DNA of 10,838 nt from JBOHUC01 sp050733935 (GTDB taxonomy: Bacteria; Eisenbacteria; RBG-16-71-46; DASYSL01): NCBI GenBank assembly GCA_050733935.1, contig JBOHUC010000077.1, positions 1-10,838 on the forward strand. The letters run 5' to 3'. This document shows positions 8,024 through 10,838 of this stretch, in pieces. The notes under the pieces were generated by a model. It worked only from the letters and a program-made list of their open reading frames with translations. It had not been told where the DNA came from and did not search any database. Positions within the stretch are counted from its first letter, which is position 1; the number at the start of each line of letters is the position of its first letter. Position numbers and translations under genes: made by a program.

Positions 8024-9262
8024 TCATCGCGGCCACTCCCCGCGCGCGTGGGTCGCGGATTCGAGCTGTGCCAGCCCGCGACCGCGTCCGCCGCCCACCG
8101 GCACGCTGCGCCCGCGCGCGACGGTCTCGCCCGCAAGCAGCACGGCTTCCTTCCCGATTGCGACGAGCCCCGCTCCCGGCCGGTCCGTGTCGAGCGGCCC
8201 GTCGCCGACCACCGCCTCCTCCCCGACGATCACGTCCTTGTCGAGAACCGCGAACGAGAGCCGAGCGGCGCGGCCGATCCAGCAGTCGTGGAACACGATC
8301 GAATCCTCGACCACGGCGTCCTCCTCGATCCAGGCACCCGGGAAGACGATCGAGTTACGGATCGTTCCGTCGACGCGCGCGCCGCCCGCGACCAGGCTCT
8401 CCTCGACGGTCGAGCTCGGACCGAAGCGCGCCGGCGGACGTTCCTCGTTCCTCGTGAGCACGGTCCAGCGCGGATCGTCGAGGCGGAGCGGCGGTCGCGG
8501 CGAGAGGAGCTCGCGGTTCGCGCGGTAGTAGGTCGAAAGCTCGCCCACGTCCTCCCAGTACCCCGGGAAGCGGAATGCGTGGATGCGCTCCCCCGCCTTG
8601 AGCGCGGGCAGGATGAGATCGAACACGAGATCGGGGCCTTCGAGATCGGCGAGCGCGCGCAGGAGGAACCCGGCGTCGAACACGTAGAGGCCCATCGAGG
8701 CGAAGCGGAGATCGGTCTCGGCCGGCTTCTCCTCGAAGCGCCGCACGCGGTCCTGATCGTCCACCGCGACCATGCCGTAACGCGAGCGCCGGTCCACAGG
8801 CACGGGCGCGACCGCGATCGTGACGCGCGCACCGGAGTCCTCGTGGGCGGCGATCAAGCGCGAGTGGTCCATGAGATACACGTGGTCGCCGGACGCGACC
8901 ACCACGTGCTGGACGTTCGCGTCCTCGAGCACGTTCAGGTTCTGAGCGAGCGCGTCGGCGGTGCCGCGATACCACAGCGAGCGGTCGCGCCGCACGAACG
9001 GCTGGAGGATCTGGATGCCGCCCGACAGGCGGTCCAGGTCCCAGGGGCGTCCTGCCCCGATGTGCTCGACGAGCGAGGTGGGCTGGTGCTGGGTGAGGAG
9101 CGCGACCTTCCAGATCTCGGAATGGACGCAGTTCGAGAGCGTGAAATCAATGACCCGGTACTTGCCGCCGAACGGGAGTGCGGGCGCCGCGCGCGGCACC
9201 GCCAGGACACCGAGCCCTTCGCTGCGTCCGCCCGCGAGCACGATCGCCATGACGCGCCGCAC
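8024..9262 (-). CDS. GlgC paralogue, probably a non-catalytic modulatory subunit of ADP-glucose pyrophosphorylase
   Basis: 412-residue GlgC homologue with the family fold: PFGGKYRVIDFTLSNCV (from residue 30), HIGAGRPWDLDR, Asp126 in SGDHVYLMDH, Lys179 in EEKP, and GYWEDVGELSTYYRAN (from 234), followed by a shorter beta-helix domain. Two positions differ from the catalytic copy. The GxGxRL loop reads GGRSEGLG, with Gly16 in place of Arg, and RAKPA reads RAAPA, with Ala26 in place of Lys. Those are the two residues whose loss marks the modulatory large subunit of potato ADP-glucose pyrophosphorylase, which also keeps Asp and the EKP Lys. I therefore infer a regulatory partner of the 6667-8010 enzyme, in the manner of GlgC/GlgD in Bacillota. 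The start is the GTG at 9262, four bases after GGGGAGGG (9274-9267); an ATG at 9250 is the alternative. The frame is intact and the protein is well conserved, which argues against a pseudogene. Confidence 0.85.
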   Translation of the reverse strand: MRRVMAIVLAGGRSEGLGVLAVPRAAPALPFGGKYRVIDFTLSNCVHSEIWKVALLTQHQPTSLVEHIGAGRPWDLDRLSGGIQILQPFVRRDRSLWYRGTADALAQNLNVLEDANVQHVVVASGDHVYLMDHSRLIAAHEDSGARVTIAVAPVPVDRRSRYGMVAVDDQDRVRRFEEKPAETDLRFASMGLYVFDAGFLLRALADLEGPDLVFDLILPALKAGERIHAFRFPGYWEDVGELSTYYRANRELLSPRPPLRLDDPRWTVLTRNEERPPARFGPSSTVEESLVAGGARVDGTIRNSIVFPGAWIEEDAVVEDSIVFHDCWIGRAARLSFAVLDKDVIVGEEAVVGDGPLDTDRPGAGLVAIGKEAVLLAGETVARGRSVPVGGGRGRGLAQLESATHARGEWPR

Positions 9263-9266
9263 GGAG

Positions 9267-9274
9267 CCCTCCCC
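9267..9274 (-). promoter_or_regulatory. Ribosome binding site deciding the start of the upstream glgC paralogue
   Basis: GGGGAGGG on the minus strand, four bases before the GTG at 9262. It is too far (about 16 bases) from the ATG at 9250 and would lie inside the coding region if the GTG at 9280 were used. Confidence 0.7.
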
Positions 9275-9331
9275 GACCACCGGGTTTCACCGGCGGACAC
9301 TGCGAGCGGGTCGCGACCGGTCCGGCGGGTT

Positions 9332-10444
9332 CTACCAGTCGAACGAGCCGGAGAGGCGGTGCGCCACGCCCTGATCTTCGTCGTCCGGGAACGACAGGCC
9401 GTCGGTCTCGAAGAAGCGGTTGAACACCGCCGCGTAGTCGAAGCCGACCGACTTGCGCCGGAAGCCGACGCCAAACGTGAGGTCGCGGCCGGAAACGCCG
9501 GTCCGGAGTCCGAGCGCGTTGTGGAACCAGTACTCGGCTCCGCCGTGCAGCTCGCCTGCGATTCCGTCGCCGCCGAAATTGGAGTCGATGCGGCGCGACT
9601 CGAAGTCCATGCGGATGTCGCCCGCGAGCGTGAGCGCGTGGTTGGGAGAGAACGCGAACGTGTACTGGCCCCCGACCGAGGCCGAAGGAGCGATGCTCTC
9701 CCGCGTCCCCGTGTCCCACGACATGAACGTGGTCGTGAGGTCGCGCGCCATGAACGCGAGCGACGCGTTCCGCTTCAGGTTGTAGACCATTCCGACGTCG
9801 AGCCCGGCGCCCCAGGCATCGTGTCCCACGAGCGTGCGGTACAGCGCCTTGATCGATCCTCCGATCGTGACCTTGGGCGAGAGGTCCCGGGCATAGGAGA
9901 CAAGCGCCGCGAAGTCGTTGCTCGACTTGAGCTCGAACTCTGAGAGAAAAAGCCTTTCGCCCGGATCCCACCGATTGTTGCCTTCGGTGGGGAGGTTCGT
10001 TCCGGGATTCCCGTCGCCGTCCTCGAAGTCCACGCCGGGGCGAAGCTCTTCGATCGTGGGCGTGACCGCGATGTCGTCCACGCCCAGGCGGACGAACGAC
10101 ACGCCGATCGCGGAGCGCTCCCCCGCCTCGCCGCCCTGCGGGAGTGCCAGGCCGATGAAATCGTACTGCACCTGCGAGTGCTGCTCGACCGAGTGCATGT
10201 ACAGGACGCTCTTCTTCTGCAGGTAATTGAGGCCGGCAGGGTTCCAGTAGCCGGCCGTGGCGTCGTCCGCGACCGCGAGGAACGCCCCTCCCATGCCGAC
10301 GGCGCGCGCGCCCGCGCCGACGCGCAGGAACTCTCCGGCATACTTGTCGGTCGCCGTGGCGGGGACGGCAGTCAGGCTGACGGCAAGAACCGTCAGGACG
10401 GTCAGGACCCCGAGCGAGGCTCGGAACCCGGATCGAACGGGCAT
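9332..10444 (-). CDS. PorV/PorQ-family outer-membrane beta-barrel protein
   Basis: 370-residue exported protein. The signal peptide (1-31) has a hydrophobic core LGVLTVLTVLAVSLTA and cleavage at PATA-TDK. The mature N-terminus carries the family signature FLRVGAGARAVGMGG, then AVADDATAGYWNPAGL (about 57-72). The rest alternates short beta-strand-like segments, and the chain ends in FDW, a terminal aromatic residue typical of outer-membrane barrels. PorV in Bacteroidetes is part of the type IX secretion system, but the wider family occurs in many diderm phyla without it, so a secretion role is not shown. The ATG at 10444 is chosen for the signal peptide and for GGGGAGAG four bases upstream; the frame continues upstream but reads as Arg-rich noise. 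It has a good promoter of its own. The glgC pair starts 69 bp downstream with no terminator between. Confidence 0.9.
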   Translation of the reverse strand: MPVRSGFRASLGVLTVLTVLAVSLTAVPATATDKYAGEFLRVGAGARAVGMGGAFLAVADDATAGYWNPAGLNYLQKKSVLYMHSVEQHSQVQYDFIGLALPQGGEAGERSAIGVSFVRLGVDDIAVTPTIEELRPGVDFEDGDGNPGTNLPTEGNNRWDPGERLFLSEFELKSSNDFAALVSYARDLSPKVTIGGSIKALYRTLVGHDAWGAGLDVGMVYNLKRNASLAFMARDLTTTFMSWDTGTRESIAPSASVGGQYTFAFSPNHALTLAGDIRMDFESRRIDSNFGGDGIAGELHGGAEYWFHNALGLRTGVSGRDLTFGVGFRRKSVGFDYAAVFNRFFETDGLSFPDDEDQGVAHRLSGSFDW

Positions 10445-10492
10445 GCAACTCTCCCCGAGGGCGATGGACGGGTGGTTCAGGGCGACGAAACG

Positions 10493-10522
10493 ACTGTAAC
10501 CGCCGGAATGACAACGTGTCAA
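10493..10522 (-). promoter_or_regulatory. Sigma70-type promoter of the PorV/PorQ-family gene
   Basis: On the minus strand a perfect TTGACA (10522-10517) is followed after 18 bp by TACAGT (10498-10493, four of six matches). Transcription should start near 10486, giving a leader of about 40 nt. The -35 box overlaps the stop codon of the pseudouridine synthase gene and an inverted repeat, TGACA-ACG-TGTCA (10509-10521), which could be an operator. Confidence 0.65.
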
Positions 10523-10838
10523 CGACGCCTGCCGCTCCGCCTTACACCTCCGGGCGTCGCCCGGGTCCCGGTTTCCGAGCGCGTCCGAGTCCGGGTCGCG
10601 GCGCGGAGAGCGTCGACCTCGGCCTTCGTGAGGGCGCGCGTCTTCCCCGGCGCGAGCGACCCGAGCGCGAGCGGACCGAACGCGATGCGCTCGAGCGCCA
10701 CGAGCGGGAGCCCGACCGCTTCGCACATGCGCCGCACCTGGCGGTTCTTTCCCTCGGCGATCGTGAGCTCGACCACGGCGGCCGCTCCGCGAGCGGCTCC
10801 GCGCGCTGCTCCGCGAGCCGCGCCGAGCAGCGTCGCGC
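10519..10838 (-). CDS. RsuA/RluB-family rRNA pseudouridine synthase, N-terminal part beyond window edge
   Basis: Only the last 105 residues are visible; the frame is open to the right edge. The family converts a specific uridine in rRNA to pseudouridine. The diagnostic C-terminal motif is present: VELTIAEGKNRQVRRMCEAVGLP, followed in the family's usual way by LERIAFGPLALGSLAPGKTRALTKAEV. The catalytic Asp motif and S4 domain lie outside the window, so RsuA, RluB, RluE and RluF cannot be told apart. The tail (last about 25 residues) is Arg/Thr-rich, as is common in this family. Just before the motif is a Gly-Ala-Ala-Arg repeat not expected there. The stop codon TGA is part of the -35 box of the next gene. 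Confidence 0.9.
   Translation of the reverse strand, partial: ATLLGAARGAARGAARGAAAVVELTIAEGKNRQVRRMCEAVGLPLVALERIAFGPLALGSLAPGKTRALTKAEVDALRAATRTRTRSETGTRATPGGVRRSGRRR
10781..10816 (-). repeat. 12-bp tandem repeat coding for Gly-Ala-Ala-Arg units
   Basis: Three near-identical 12-bp units (plus strand GCnGCTCCGCGM: starts at 10781, 10793 and 10805) inside the pseudouridine synthase gene. They encode a short Ala/Arg/Gly insertion just before the conserved ELTIAEGKNRQVRRM segment. Confidence 0.7.

Noticed and set aside
8011..8136. 42-residue N-terminal extension of the catalytic-type glgC.
   Set aside because: It overlaps the end of the upstream paralogue and lacks family similarity; the ATG at 8010 has a Shine-Dalgarno sequence and directly precedes the nucleotide-binding loop.
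8024..9262. The upstream glgC paralogue as a decaying pseudogene.
   Set aside because: The frame is intact for 412 codons, the fold motifs and other active-site residues are retained, and translation signals are good. Selective loss of two residues fits a modulatory role better.
9263..9331. Possible terminator between the porV-like gene and the first glgC copy.
   Set aside because: Only short GC-rich palindromes such as GGTCGCGACC are present, with no stable long stem and no T tract.
8012..9943. A 643-codon open frame on the plus strand.
   Set aside because: It is antisense to the glgC paralogue and the porV-like gene, very rich in Arg, Glu and His, and shows no domain. It is a by-product of high GC third positions in the real genes.

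Overview
This is high-GC bacterial DNA with strongly GC-biased third codon positions, so long spurious antisense reading frames occur throughout. It comes from a diderm. An outer-membrane PorV/PorQ-family protein, a secreted LysM lytic transglycosylase and a PEGA-domain membrane protein all point to a Gram-negative envelope. The PorV/PorQ family is typical of the Fibrobacteres-Chlorobi-Bacteroidetes group and related phyla. Combined with the GC content this suggests a lineage such as Eisenbacteria or Gemmatimonadota, but no marker gene here settles it.

Layout from left to right. Positions 1-1964 (minus) hold a ComEC/Rec2 DNA-uptake channel whose C-terminus runs off the left edge. A strong intrinsic terminator at 2041-2068 separates it from the next minus-strand gene, 2103-4304, a PEGA-domain protein with one membrane span and an unassigned N-terminal region. 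A 237-bp divergent intergenic region follows, with a hairpin and a plausible promoter. It leads into the only plus-strand gene, 4542-6689, an MltD-like lytic transglycosylase with two LysM domains. This gene meets the next one tail to tail with a 23-bp coding overlap.

Positions 6667-9262 (minus) hold two tandem ADP-glucose pyrophosphorylase (GlgC) paralogues, 13 bp apart. Upstream lies a PorV/PorQ-family outer-membrane protein (9332-10444) with a good sigma70-type promoter. At the right edge is the C-terminal part of an RsuA/RluB-family pseudouridine synthase.

The most notable point is the GlgC pair. The downstream copy has the expected catalytic residues. The upstream copy keeps the fold, the catalytic Asp and the sugar-phosphate Lys, but has lost exactly the Arg (GxGxRL motif) and Lys (RAKPA motif) that distinguish catalytic from modulatory subunits in plant ADP-glucose pyrophosphorylase. 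I infer a heteromeric enzyme with one catalytic and one regulatory subunit. The remaining genes (DNA uptake, peptidoglycan cleavage, envelope, ribosomal RNA modification) look like ordinary chromosomal genes. I see no mobile element, CRISPR array, tRNA or rRNA.
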